From Apricaphanius iberus (lineage: Eukaryota > Chordata > Actinopteri > Cyprinodontiformes > Aphaniidae), in the NCBI GenBank assembly GCA_028564705.1, contig JAPXFQ010000117.1, positions 62,001 to 126,000 of the forward strand: a DNA stretch of 64,000 bases, read 5' to 3'. Made by a program: the position numbers and the translations under genes. Below the pieces are notes generated by a model that had not been told where the DNA came from, ran no database searches, and worked only from the letters and a program-made list of their open reading frames with translations. This document shows positions 1-11,903 of this stretch, one piece after another. Each line of letters begins with the position of its first letter. The first letter of the stretch is position 1.

Positions 1-543
1 AGATGTGTGATCCCCCTATAGTTGGAACACACTCAGTGGTCCCCCTTTTTAAAGAGGGGGACCACCACCCCGGTCTGCCAATCAGAGGGAACTGCCCCCG
101 ATGTCCACGCGATACTGCAGAGCCGCCCTAACCAACACAACCCTACAGCATCCAGAGCCTTGAGGAACTCCGGTTGAATCTCATCCACCCCTGGTGCTTT
201 GCCAGCGAGGAGCTTTTTAACAACCTCGGCGACTTCAGCACCCGAGATTGGAGAGCCCGTCCCAAAGTCCCCAGACTCTGCTTCCAAACAGGAAGGCGTG
301 TCGGTGAGGAGGTCTTCGAAGTATTCCATCCACCGACACAAAACGTCCCGTGTCGAGGTCAGCAGCACACCTCCCCCACTGTAAACAGTGTTGGTGGCAG
401 ACCGCTCCCGGCAGACGCCGGATGGTGGACCAGAATCGCTTCGAAGCCACACGGAAGTCGTTCTCCATGGTCTCTCCAAACTCTTCCCACGCCCGAGTTT
501 TTGCCTCACAGAACAAATACTTTTTTTGGGTAAAATCTAACAC
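1..543 (-). pseudogene. LINE (non-LTR) reverse transcriptase fragment, broken
   Basis: Minus-strand translation gives a stretch typical of fish non-LTR retrotransposon ORF2, from the linker into the first RT blocks. Visible motifs include TNTVYSGGGVLLTS, WMEYFEDLL, GKAPGVDEIQPEFLKALD and WQTGVVVPLFKKGD. Reading on to the window edge gives a stop codon and then VCSNYRGIT, so the element continues beyond base 1. The frame changes near 408-420, where the N-terminal part (ending STIRRLP) passes into the main frame. One shift and one stop make it non-functional. No AP endonuclease or catalytic xADD box lies inside the window. The clade (RTE, L2 or another) cannot be settled from this piece. The overlapping plus-strand frames are shadows. 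Confidence 0.8.
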
Positions 544-1834
544 ATTGATTTTGTACCAAAAACTAGAGATTAAACATAAATTATAATAAGGGGTATTAGG
601 CTACAGGGCGTTATTTTGCACGGGCTGAGCCGTTTGACTCACAGGGAGGTTTGATGCTTTCAGTGAGGAGGTGATCCAGAATGGTAATACGTTAAGCTTG
701 AAATGATTTAACACATTAATACATCCGTGCTGTAAGTTAGGCTACAAAATGCCGCAATGAAATGCATCCACATAAAAAAAGAAATAAACTACATACAATT
801 TAACAAGAGACAGTGTGATCTAACACATGAAAAAAGGAACAGCAACATGAGGTCTGTTGAGCTTCTAACAATGTATTTTCAATATTTTCTTTCTAAAGTG
901 ACTCTGTGGAGATATGGCAGATAAACCCAAAACACCTTAAACTTGTTTATCTGCTCATTTAAATACAAATTTATGAGTGGGATGTAAAATTGTAAATTTG
1001 GCTTGCATGGTTTGTCTGCAATCAAACCACACTAATAAGAAAGATTTCAACAGCCAGAAACCTATCCATTTTTCATTTATTCATCTATTTAGTAGCATAT
1101 AAGTTAATCAGTTAGTGTAATTTGTTCTTTAAGTTGTCATTTATATTGATTGGATAATAGACTATGCCTAAACCTACTGGCTTAAAAAAATTCTCCACAA
1201 TTAAGCCGACCGAAATTAAAATTGCGCATGCACAACGCAACTGTACAATATGCTCAATAAATGTACTCCTTTGTGAATATTCTAGCCAACATGCAGTATA
1301 TGCCTCACAAACGTGTGTTATCTGTGTTCTTGTGTGCCTGCCGTGCTGTGCAGAGAGTCTTCTCAGTGTGCGACTGAGAACACTCGCAGACATATTTTAC
1401 AATTTACCTCGTGTTCGTCTTTACTGAACCTGTCCAGCCAAGGAGCGGCCTCCGTCCACTCACACTCTGTCTCTCTATAAGCGTTTTAGCTTCGGAGTAT
1501 CTGGACATTTAAAAAAAAAAAAAGTGTGTTGTCTATGTGCATTTCTACCTGAGCGCACAACAGTAGCAAGCCGAAAACACAAACAATTTGTGGTCCTTTT
1601 AGATCCCGCCGCCACAACAGTTTTGCTGACTGTTGTTGGTTGATTTTTATTTGATTTTTATATCGGCTACGTAGTTAGAATTAGGCTATTGAAGCCTACG
1701 TGCGACATACATATGGGACATTTATGAAAATACAGAACAAATAGCTTGCCTTATTAGTTCAAAACGGGAAGCAAAATGTAATTGTCAAATAAGGAACGAT
1801 TCCGTATTTTAAGGGACGGTTGCAAACCTTTTCT
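544..1834. other. Unassigned AT-rich intergenic DNA
   Basis: I see no coding signal or known repeat here. Two frames of about 90 codons around 1112-1427 overlap on opposite strands and show no family motif. An A-run lies at about 1510-1523. Confidence 0.5.
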
Positions 1835-1917
1835 AAGATAATGTTGCTGCTTTATTTATTTATTTATTTTTTCTTTTTTTTTCAGTTTATCTCAAAAAAA
1901 AAGATAATGTTGCTGCT
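1835..1917. repeat. Tiny insertion flanked by a 17-bp direct repeat
   Basis: The 17-mer aagataatgttgctgct occurs at 1835-1851 and again at 1901-1917. Between the copies are 49 bp made of a TTTA array, T-runs, a short non-repetitive piece (cagtttatctc) and an A-run. A perfect target-site-like duplication with a homopolymer-rich insert is what target-primed reverse transcription leaves when only the tail of a retroelement is copied. Replication slippage is an alternative. Confidence 0.5.
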
Positions 1918-2425
1918 GTCTAGCTGAAATCCTCTTCCTCATTTCTACCAACTGCTAAGCCCAGCTCATATCATTAGCCAATCTACACAGTGCATTGCCG
2001 CCTGCTGCCAATCATTACCTGTCAAGTTAACAAACTGACATATAAGGGAGACAATCACAACAGTCCGTTTTTTGTAAGCAAACATTATTTTATTCTGATT
2101 GGAAAATTATGAAAATTGATACTAAAGTCTTGTGTGGGATTTTTTATGTTGCAGCAAAAACAAATTCTGCTAGCGGAGGCCCCCTCAATTGGCCCCTGGG
2201 CATGTGCCCAGGTTGCCCATGTGGTAGATCCGGGTCAGGTCGTGGGACCTGGTTGTGTGTCCAAGTATAGCATTTTGCAATCAGTGAGGATGTGTCTCAG
2301 TGTTGAAGGGGCTTGACCCAGCACACAAGGAGGATCTTCTACAAACCGTCGGTTTAGGTTTGGGGGTGTAGGAAAAACATCATAGGTAGCTCTGATGATA
2401 AAGCTGATTTGCCTTCCTTCAATTT
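1918..2425. other. Unassigned intergenic DNA
   Basis: No family motif or repeat structure is recognised. The small open frame at 2116-2316 has no coding support. Confidence 0.4.
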
Positions 2426-3010
2426 CTAAAGATCATTCCAATTGAGCTTACAGTGTTCCAGGTTATCCCACCAGGTCCATTGGCCTATACTGATAATGAT
2501 TTTTAACAACTTTGATACGGAAAATATGTCATTCATAAATAACTTTGGTCCCAGAACTGAACCTTGTGGCACCCCAGAAGTAACTTTGTCAAGCTGTGAA
2601 TCCACATTGTTAACAGTTACATATTGAAATCTAGTACTCAAATAGCTTTGAAGCCACTGATTTGTTTTGCTTCGAAGACCAAGTATTCACATTTTTTCAG
2701 CAGACATGTATTGTCAATAGTGTCAAATGCCTTACTTAAATCCAAAAAAATGCCAACAGTATTTAATTTTAGATCAATTGCTGTTGAAACTTGCTCTACA
2801 AATTCCATGACAGCTAATGAAGTTGAATGGTTACACCTAAACCCATATTATTGATCATTTAACAGATCATACTTATTATTTAATGCATCAAGTTTAATTG
2901 CAAACAGTTTTTCTAGTATTTTTGAGAACTGTAGTAGTAACGAAATTGGTCTATAATTGCTTGCTAGTTGCTTGTCCCCATTTTTATAAATTGGTATAAC
3001 TGGCTATCTT
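2426..3010 (-). pseudogene. LINE reverse transcriptase fragment (L2/CR1/Jockey-like)
   Basis: Read on the minus strand from about 3000 downwards, the sequence gives VIPIYKNGDKQLASNYRPIS, then FSKILEKLF, then GIFLDLSKAFDTIDN (the RT box A aspartate region), and finally VTSGVPQGSVLGPKLF (the next RT block). This order matches the palm of CR1/L2/Jockey-group reverse transcriptases. The frame is broken by an in-frame TAA before YGFR and by at least one frameshift after the DLSKAFDT box. The YxDD box is absent because the copy is truncated at the low-coordinate end. It is a different lineage from the fragment at the window start. A repeat-library alignment is needed to name the family. Confidence 0.8.
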
Positions 3011-3127
3011 CATATATAAAAAAATATTTTTTGACCATCCTTTGAAATGTCTAAGTTTTCTGATAAGCAAAATAATAAAAAGTTATACATCTGTGTAGGA
3101 TCTTTCCACTGCATGAAGTTGGTGCTT

Positions 3128-3187
3128 CTTGAATCTCTCCAGATATTCCAGCTTCCTCCACAGTCCAAAAACATGACCATTAGGTTT
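3128..3187 (+). repeat. Left half of fish repeat R1, split by the LTR element
   Basis: The sequence contains ccagcttcctccacagtcc and aaaaacatgac, a familiar block of a common teleost interspersed repeat. It stops abruptly at the LTR and resumes at 7002 with the expected continuation. Other copies in the window are at 25298-25424 and, inverted, about 41000-41215. Confidence 0.7.
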
Positions 3188-3764
3188 TGTGGTAATTCTG
3201 CATAAGGTTTAAACTTTAATTATTCAGAAGGTAAAAGACTGTTTATATAGTTTGCATGGTTGTAAAAATGGGTCTGTCACTATTGTTTATGCAGGTAAGC
3301 TTTTAAGTCATAAAACTCTGGGGTGAGTTTTATTGCAAGGCTGTAAAAGCAGGATGTGTAGATAAAAACTGGGAGAAGAGTTTGGGGGAAGCAGATAGCC
3401 ATTTAACCATAATTCTTTATAATGAACCTTTGACCCAGAACAGAGACGACCCATCTTCGGACTGCATAATTCTCTGACAGCAAATCATGGCTAAGAGACT
3501 GTTTGGAAATGATCTGATTGGAGTAAGATTCGAGGGAGAAGAAACGCCTAGAGGCCCGGTTGTCTATAAAGCTGTGAAATGAAGATCAGTTAATTGTTCA
3601 GATTTCTTTAAATCTGGACCACAGGGGAACGACGGGGGCAAAATTCCTCTGTAAAACTGCAATTTGTTAATCTGTTCAAAATAAATGTTAAACTGGAAAT
3701 TGGCTCCATTTTGTCTCTGCTTGAACATGCATTGAATTACTTATGATAATTATTTAATTCAACA
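3188..3764 (+). repeat. 5' LTR
   Basis: 577 bp, TG...CA ends. It carries a TATA-like TATAAA at 3565-3570 and a polyadenylation-type AATAAA at 3680-3685, in the order expected for U3, R and U5. A transcript would start roughly 25-30 bp after the TATA box. Confidence 0.88.
3565..3570 (+). promoter_or_regulatory. TATA-like box in the LTR
   Basis: TATAAA lies about 200 bp before the end of the LTR and 110 bp before AATAAA, a plausible U3/R layout. An identical box sits in the 3' LTR. Confidence 0.5.
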
Positions 3765-3766
3765 AA

Positions 3767-3784
3767 TGGTGACCTCGACTGTGT
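3767..3784 (+). promoter_or_regulatory. Candidate primer-binding site
   Basis: The sequence beginning tggtgacctcgactg starts 2 nt after the LTR end with TGG, the complement of a tRNA CCA end. I could not match it to a particular tRNA. Confidence 0.5.
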
Positions 3785-6413
3785 GCAGGGTTTTGGACCA
3801 GGCTCCAGTTATATTTTTAAGTTAATTAACGGACATGTATTTGCTCTATTGACAATTTGCGCAGAGTTGCGTAGTTTTTTAATTCTATTGATTGGTTAAT
3901 CTAACATTGGGTAATGTTGTCATGCAAGTTAAATATGTTTTTTTTGTTTTGAGCAGATTGACTATTGCATGCCCGGAGTGTTGAAGCTGTCTGTCTGTTT
4001 TCCTGTTTCTGAGCAGGATTGACTCCTTCTTTTCGCTCCGTAGAGGAACACCGGTGCATGCTGGGAGATGGAGTTTTTTACTCTGCGCGCCCGGTGCGGG
4101 CTGCTTGTTCTCCGGAGCGGACGGTGGAACGATGGACCGATATCTTCAACGACTCAAATTGGAGCCACGGCGCGGATCGGAACTCGACGGGTTGGCCACC
4201 CTGCCCAGAATAGGACGCTATTTGGGAGCTCCCAGGCTGGCAAACGGAAAAAGATTACAGAAGGGCCTGGGTTGCCCTCTGTTAAGTCTATCGAATTACC
4301 TGGGAGTGGGGCTGCGTATACTTCCAGACGCGTGGCTGAGCACCACGGACGGGAATTGTGAAAATGGTCCGGCATTGTTTTTTTGGTGAGCTCCGATGAG
4401 GTTAGTGTTTTGATTTCTGCTTGTACAAGGGTGTATTACTATGTGTGTGTGAGATGTTTTTGTACGCAGGCGTTTTGCGAGACGTGCTGGTGATGTTGCG
4501 TTTTGTGTTAAAATGTTATTGTATAAATGATGAACTCGAGTATAATAAATAAATTAAAATAGATGAATGAATATCTAACTAACTATGATGGATAACTGTA
4601 ATTAAAAATCTATGAGAATGAGTTGTGAACATTTACGACAGGCCATCTGGGTGGCCGCCCTAAGCTAGGTGCTATTGCGGAGCTAAGACTGTGTGAGTTT
4701 TTGCTTGATAGTATGGCTAACATATGACAGCTTTGACTATATGTTTTGATAAATAAATTAGTGGTAGTAGGCGGTTTTCTGCCATCTGTTCGAGTCTTTT
4801 GAGTGGTTTTCTGGAGGCCGGCGCCAGGAAATCTCTCAAAGCGGACTACGGAACTTATAACAGATTGGTGTAAACCTCTGCGAGAAAATAATTAATACGG
4901 TCTAAAAGTCACCGCTTATAATGTTGTGTTTTTGGTTTGGTTTTTAGAAAAAACAACGGTGTTGTATCAAAATAGTATGGACTTGCTCTTTCCCCAGGGA
5001 TTATTTTTAATTAGATGGGTGAAATAATTTCTTAGCACAATACAGTTGAATTAGATTGAAAAGGAGTGATCACAAGACTGGATCGAAAAACTGTCTTTTT
5101 TAGATGTTTACAAGCTTATGCCCCCAGGTTTATCTCCAGGATTCAGCAGCACGTGAGGAGCACACAATCTCCTCTGGTCACAGCTGACTGCAGCTGCTGA
5201 AAAGGGTCCAAGGTACAGCTCCAGGTCGAAGGCGTGAGGAGTCCAGTGGTTCAGCAAAGTTCCAGATGACAGCTGGGAACACACACAAAGTGCAGCTCCA
5301 CGCCAACGACGAACCTGGTCGAGGATCAGCAGGATTCTGCCTAAGGAGGGTCGAGAAGGTTTTGACCAAGCTGAATCGGAAGCTGGGGCCACAGGCGGCG
5401 GGGCCTAGCTCACCCAGAAGGTTGTTTGGGTGGTGATATTACTCATCCAGTGTGATCTATGTGCCAATGAATGAGATGGGCAATTTGAAATTGCCATCTC
5501 AAAAGAGGGATCTACAGAAGAAGATCACAACTCACCAATCAGCTGCACAGCAGGTTTTGACCAGCCCACATCGGTGGGCTAAGCTATGGGAAGCGGGGCC
5601 TGTCTGTGCATTTGTGTATATTGGGGGAAATGCTCAATTAATGAAGTAATTGGCATTTCAGAGAGTGGTTATCTGCATATATGGGAGTAAAAACTGGAAC
5701 ACTAAAAAATAGGAGCCCTCCACACTGATCAGCTCTGTACATCGCTCTCCAGCTGCCAGGAGCCACTGAGGGGGATAAAATGAGAGTGAAGAAAGAGGAT
5801 CAGAATACAAATATAAAGACTGAACATTTATTAATCATTTTCTTGCATTTTACAGGTTGTTTAACTATTTTTATTCACAAGTGAAGAGTGGTAACACTGC
5901 CTAGGAGGGTTTCTTAAAGAATTTTTAATCAGTTAATTTTCAGGATTTCTTAATTTCCAGTTGTTTTTAAGGTTGTATTAAGGTTTGCATTAATAAACAA
6001 CAGGGTCTACTAGAGGAAAGACTAAATAGACTCGAGGATTACATTTTAAAGGGTTCTTAATACCTTCTATTTCACAGGTTTCTTAACACTTTAAGTTTGA
6101 TTTATTTCAGAATATAACATAGTAAGAATGTATTTGTTCATGGATTTTCTAAGCTTCTTCCACGAGTATCAACATGTTTCAAGTCAGATTTAATTATCTC
6201 TTCACATGTAAGACATTCTTATACATTTTTGGGTTTTTGAATTAGTTTTTGGGAATTGTTAAAATAATTTTTTTGTATAATGCCAAAAGAGGGTGAATTT
6301 ATGAAATTTCTTGGATTTGATTTCTTGCATTTTCAAAATGCTTTACAGGTTTTGATCTTAAGTTCTAAACACTTACGTACAGAGGAGATATCAATCTATT
6401 TTTAAAAAAGATT

Positions 6414-6423
6414 GAAAGAGGGA
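6414..6423 (+). promoter_or_regulatory. Candidate polypurine tract
   Basis: The purine run gaaagaggga ends two bases before the TGTGG of the 3' LTR, the position where plus-strand DNA synthesis is primed in LTR elements. Confidence 0.6.
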
Positions 6424-6425
6424 AT

Positions 6426-7001
6426 TGTGGTAATTCTGCATAAGGTTTAAACTTTAATTATTCAGAAGGTAAAAGACTGTTTATATAGTTTGCATGGTTG
6501 TAAAAATGGGTCTGTCACTATTGTTTATGCAGGTAAGCTTTTAAGTCATAAAACTCTGGGGTGAGTTTTATTGCAAGGCTGTAAAAGCAGGATGTGTAGA
6601 TAAAAACTGGGAGAAGAGTTTGGGGGAAGCAGATAGCCAGTTAACCATAATTTTTATAATGAACCTTTGACCCAGAACAGAGACGACCCATCTTCGGACT
6701 GCATAATTCTCTGACAGCAAATCATGGCTAAGAGACTGTTTGGAAATGATCTGATTGGAGTAAGATTCGAGGGAGAAGAAACGCCTAGAGGCCCGGTTGT
6801 CTATAAAGCTGTGAAATGAAGATCAGTTAATTGTTCAGATTTCTTTAAATCTGGACCACAGGGGAACGACGGGGGCAAAATTCCTCTGTAAAACTGCAAT
6901 TTGTTAATCTGTTCAAAATAAATGTTGAACTGGAAATTGGCTCCATTTTGTCTCTGCTTGAACATGCATTGAATTACTTATGATAATTATTTAATTCAAC
7001 A
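6426..7001 (+). repeat. 3' LTR
   Basis: 576 bp, almost identical to the 5' LTR: one base missing in the aattctttat segment and two substitutions. It is followed directly by the second copy of the GTTT target duplication. Confidence 0.9.
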
Positions 7002-7216
7002 GTTTACATGGTGTTTCTAAAACTCTCTTTGGTATGAGTCTGTATGTGCATAGTTGTTTGTCCTATGTAACTCGGTGTTGCAGTATGATGGTCTGGTAGC
7101 CTATCCAGGTTGTACACCATCTCTTGGGATATGATCATTGGAGATAGGTACCAGCTCTTCCATGACCCTGTAGGGACAAGAGGGTACAGAACATGGATGT
7201 ACAGATGGATGGTCAT
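7002..7216 (+). repeat. Right half of fish repeat R1
   Basis: The sequence resumes the repeat interrupted at 3187: it runs through a degenerate version of the familiar tgatggactggcgacctgtc block and on to ggagataggtaccagctc, ending in the gatggatgg-type tail. Removing the LTR element plus one GTTT restores a continuous copy. Confidence 0.7.
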
Positions 7217-10200
7217 ACATGAATGAAAACACTACAAAAACCTCCCTAACATTCACAGCATTAAGAGTACTTTGGAATGTTGCAGCATATAATAATTAGA
7301 TATAATTATATTTTCCTCTTACATATTGTTAGACATTTTAAAATATAATAAATAGTGCTTATTGCTTTTTTATTAACAAATGTAATTGTTGTCATTGTCA
7401 ATATAAATACCACAACTTTTCACAGGATCTAATCACTTTTTTAAAAAGTGCAGTATAGTGCTGTATTTTGCTTGTATCATTTTAAATAGTTTGGTGCTTT
7501 GTCAGAACAATGAAATTTCCCTATTGTCTGAACAACTGCTATTTAAAGGTGCAATATGCAAGAGGTTTACAATGAATTAATTACAAAACAGTCTAATGTC
7601 CCAACCATGTTGGAAGAAAAAATACAATGAAACAGATTTCAATCTCAGCCAGCTGGGTGGTTGTATGTTTTTGTTGTTTTAAAAATGCTGCTAAGGGACG
7701 TAGTCATTGTTTACAATATCTCAAATCATGTTAGCCTGCAAGGTTGTGTCACGCTTCTACAAACTAGTCCCGGACTAGTACTGGACATCCCAGAGTCCAG
7801 TGGACATCCCTGACCTCTCTTTCCTTTTCTGCAATTATAGTCCCAGACTATAAACTAGGGATCCCAGATCCCAAGGACTCCCGTTCTGTTATACTCTGGT
7901 CAACCTGCAACAACCAGAAACAAACTCATACAAGACACAGTTTTTAGTTTGGCATATATATGTTAGGAATGCAAAAGTAGCCCATTGTATTTGAATATTT
8001 TTAGAACAGTGATGCCATTTTATTGAAAAGCTCAGAGTGAAGTCTAACCCTTGTTCAAAATCTACCAATCAGAGATATATTATATTACATCATTTGTGAT
8101 AGATTATATCTTGTTATAAGCCATCCTTCTTACACATATTCAACATGGAAGTTTACTGAGCAGTGGAAAACTTCAACATGTAACTTTACTGGCCAGAGCA
8201 ATGGAAAGACTCTAACATGACTGCAAGCGTTTATCAAACCAAGTATATGCTTTTAAATGTACTTACAAGTTTGCTGGAAGAATTTCTACTGAGGCAAATT
8301 CCTCCACACCTATGAACATACTACTTTGACCAACAAGTCCCAATCTCTCAATAAAGAATTAAACTCTACACTGCAAAAATAGTTGTGTAAAAAATGATGC
8401 ATGTCCTGAGTGTGATCAAGAATTACCCCTGTTTAGTTCATTTTAACTGATTTTTGTGTGAGACATTTTAAATAATTGTTGCATTTAAACTGCAATTGAT
8501 TGGAGGATTCACGTTACTGTTAACACACCCACCTGTGCTGTTTTTTTGACACATCTCTTTTTGTAATGCATGAACATTAAAGTGAAATACATGGGCCTTT
8601 TAATTTCATTAAAATGTAACTTGATTTTGGATAAAACCAAAAAATTTGAACACCTCTTAATCAATGGGAGACTTCAACAGCTACATACTGTATAAGTATC
8701 AACTCTGACGAGCAAAGCTTCGCCTAGAGGGATAAACAACATTCCTTTTCTGTCACCTCACTATACTAAGCAACTCAACACCCAATCTGTTTCAGTCGCC
8801 AAGCAGGATCCCGTCAATGATAGAAAACACAGCAAGAACTTTAAGGCAAAATAAAATATAAAATCCTCAGTCTTTAACACTAAACAGTACGCCGTCATTT
8901 ATAATCTGACACCAATGGGGCTAAAGGCTAACATTGAGCTAACAATGCTAGCATTAAAGTAGTTGGCTCTAAAAATATCAATGGCTACTTTTAAAAATAA
9001 CATCAACTCAATACTGCTGTGAAATGTATTTATCTACTTATAAACTCACTTATTTGCTCGTCATTATGTATCTTCTGGCCGTTTCATAAATGGCAACTCC
9101 CCATGAATACACGGAACCGAGGGGGTGAGCGACTGGGAGCGGACAACTTAGTTTTTCTTTATGCAGTACCCCAATTTGACAGTTACCCAAGTATTAGATA
9201 GTGTAGCTTTAAGCTTATACCACGAACTTCCCATTTTTCTACTGGAAAACAACATGCAACCTATTATTTTTTCTTCCCATTAGTGTTGAGTAGAATGACT
9301 GTACATGCATGGTGAGGCTAACTGGTAGAATTGTGTTAATTATAATCTACCTGGCTATTACATTCACCCTAAGCATGAAGTGATGCTGCAGTTCTACAGG
9401 TAGACCCTAACATCATTAGGACTTGAAACCACCCTAAAGAGTGCTATTGACCAGCCTGGAGCATTGATCAAGGGATTTGTGTATCCACATAAGATAGCTG
9501 TCAATCAACGTTATTGCACGCCTGTCCCTATTGTTGCAGTGACACTTGCTTCGTTGACCCCGCTTTCCCTGTTTGTGTGTGGTATGAGTGGTGGCTTTCA
9601 GCTCCTTCCAATTAGTGAGTAGGAGTAGGGGCGGGAACTACAGCTTTTTACATGTTAAATGTCCTGCTCCCCTCCTTAAAGACGTCATGCTTCGTATCCC
9701 AGACTTAATGGAAAAATAATTTTAACACCAATAGGTTTTGTTCTCCATTATCAGCTGTTAATGTCTCCCACCTCAAATAGATTCAATTATTCAGACAAAT
9801 TTCAGTTAAGTACACAATCCAAATTGATCCTAGTTATCAAATTATGTAGTCAAGTTCAGTTTATTATTCAAAACTGATAAAAAAGTTTACTGTCTAAGGA
9901 AATCTAGCAGATTGCATTGGGTCACTGACTATTATTACCTACTGCTATTTTTCAGCCTGTGTAGTATATCTCATCTAGGTTTAGCTAATATAGTAGATAG
10001 AGTAAACGTCCTTTGAAAACATGGCTATAAATAAAATTCCAATCCAAAAATATTTTTTTGCTTGTTAGGTGTAAACACAATGGTAGATTGTCCTTCATTT
10101 TGTCAGATTCATATGATGGAATTAAGTATATAAACAAATGTGGCATTTTTTTCAGAAACTTATCCAGTCATGCCTTAAATGACATGGCTTAAATGCTCTG

Positions 10201-11903
10201 GAGTACTATTGAAAAACCCTGAAGAAATATTGCTCAATAGTACATTAACATATATAAAAAAATTTGACATCGTGCTAGTAACATCTTAAGAAGCTAAAAT
10301 AATTGAAAACTTTTCCCCATTACAGCATTCTTTTATTTATCTGAGCAAGTAATGTTATCCCTATCAAGAATAACAACGCAAAGAATTACATAATGTGACC
10401 TCCAACTCTGTGCAAGAATACTGTATGTCCTGTTGTTGTTGCTGCACTGGCATCTGAAACAAAACAGTGCAGCTAAATCTGTATTTGCATATTTGCTGAC
10501 CTTATAGGACAAGAAATTCCTTACTGAGGACCAAGTAATTCATAAACTGTCAGAAAAAAATGAGTGTCCAGTGCCAAGAAGCTTCTTATTAAAACTCCTG
10601 TGTAAATCAAGCATGGACAAGTCCTGGCCTTATTACATTGAGGTTTTAATAAAGCTGTCAATTCTTAAGATTGCGCTAGTGACCTCTTTTTATATGAGCC
10701 ACTTTAATGTTCTCTTGGGATGTGTTTCTGAAGCTTCATAAAGCCAGCACCAAATCATCACACTTAATCAAACACCTATAACCTTCCCCCTCAACTTTAA
10801 ATTCATAATGTATAAACACAACATATTCCCAACTGTTTCAGAGTGAATGATACAATAATGCAAACCATCTGCTGATGAGAAAACAAATTTACTACTGTAA
10901 TAACTCCTGTGAGGTAGTCTTAATTTAAAAATGTCATATGACAAAGGTGACAATAATCCCCTTACAGACAAATATGAACAAACTACTTGGTGATCACTAA
11001 TTGGTGATCAGGAAAATAATTTACATGAAGCAAGAAGTATTTAACTTTTGAAGGGAGTTGGCAACTTTATCTAAAAGAAGAAGGTGATATTTAAAATATA
11101 AGAAGCTGGTCATTCATTCAGTCATTGTGACCCACAGGGAAAATGGTTAAATACTAGGTTATAATCATTGCTGATCATCATTTATTTTTATTTTATAATT
11201 CTTTTTGAAAATTAAGAGATGATTGAGTCAATTGTGTAAGCTGATTGAAACTCTGTGTCAGAGGTTGGAGAACTGTGGAATAGCCACTTTTATTGTCTTA
11301 CTTTCTCAAATTGGAAACCCTGGTCATGTCTTTATTTGCTGCCGAGAAGGGTGAAGCTCTAGCCTGGTACCTAAAGAGCTTGATCGGTGAGCCAGTCAAT
11401 GTTAATCCTTCCAGTTGAACCAGTACACCATTTAGTGGATCATGTGGTGTAAAATTGGCTGTCTGGCTGCTGAAACAGTACCAGCCTCTCCTGATTTATT
11501 CTCTCTTGACTTAATTTCCTCCCTCATTTCATTTTCTTTGCTCTTTACTTATTTTCTCTTAGTTACTTTATACACCCAGTCTCTGGAGCTACGGCATTCG
11601 ACAGGATTTCATTTTTTTGATTTCTTTCTTAAAGACTGAAATAAAATAAGTGAATGTGGAAATAAACACTCGATGTGAAAACAAGAAAACTTTACCGATG
11701 ATGACACGGAAGGAAAAATAACTTGGCAGCCCAGTGTTAATTGCTATTCGGTCCAGCAGTGTCAGACAAAAGCCACAAGAAAACAATAGTGCCTCAGCCA
11801 AAAAAAAGGTGACTTACAGGAAGAACACCACATCCACAGTTTGATCAACACTGGCTAGCTTTAAAGCGCATATCGCACATCATATCCCCTAGACAGGACT
11901 TTT
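7217..11903. other. Unassigned intergenic DNA with possible hAT-type ends
   Basis: No coding region is supported. The sequence ttaaaggtgcaatatgcaag near 7545 and its rough inverse near 9185-9205 (tagtgtagctttaag) resemble terminal sequences of short fish hAT-like elements, but the ends are not clear inverted repeats of one another. At 7745-7880 there are repeated gtcc/ggac-rich words (cccggactag, cagagtccag, cagactataaactag). From 9.2 to 11.9 kb I see nothing beyond AT-rich sequence. Confidence 0.35.

Larger units (their letters stand above)
3765..6425 (+). other. Internal region of the LTR element, no recognised protein
   Basis: 2.66 kb. A GC- and CpG-rich island at about 4020-4390 holds overlapping open frames of 64 to 111 codons in all three plus frames (the longest 4054-4389); none resembles gag, zinc knuckle, protease or pol. 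A pyrimidine stretch followed by cag precedes the island near 4015 and could be a splice acceptor (inference). A second moderately GC-rich block lies at about 5110-5420. The rest (5800-6400) is AT-rich. The region could be a packaging or leader sequence with deleted coding DNA, or captured host sequence. Confidence 0.6.
3188..7001. mobile_element. Young non-autonomous LTR retroelement
   Basis: Two direct repeats, 3188-3764 and 6426-7001, begin TGTGG and end CAACA and differ by only two substitutions and one 1-bp gap. They bound 2.66 kb of internal DNA. The tetranucleotide GTTT lies immediately before the first (3184-3187) and after the second (7002-7005), a 4-bp target duplication. A TGG-initial candidate primer-binding site lies 2 nt after the left LTR, and a purine tract precedes the right LTR, so the element reads on the plus strand. 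No gag, protease, RT, RNase H or integrase motif is visible in the interior, so movement would depend on proteins supplied in trans. A 4-bp duplication suits ERV, Pao or gypsy relatives; the parent family cannot be named here. Confidence 0.9.

Noticed and set aside
174..586. Plus-strand open frames over the first LINE fragment
   Set aside because: They are antisense shadows of the RT frame on the minus strand and show no domain.
4054..4389. A gag gene in the LTR element
   Set aside because: Only 111 codons with no gag, zinc knuckle or matrix features; three overlapping frames are open because of base composition.
3188..7001. Segmental duplication as the cause of the direct repeats
   Set aside because: TG...CA ends, a 4-bp target duplication, a purine tract and a TGG primer-site position fit LTRs better.
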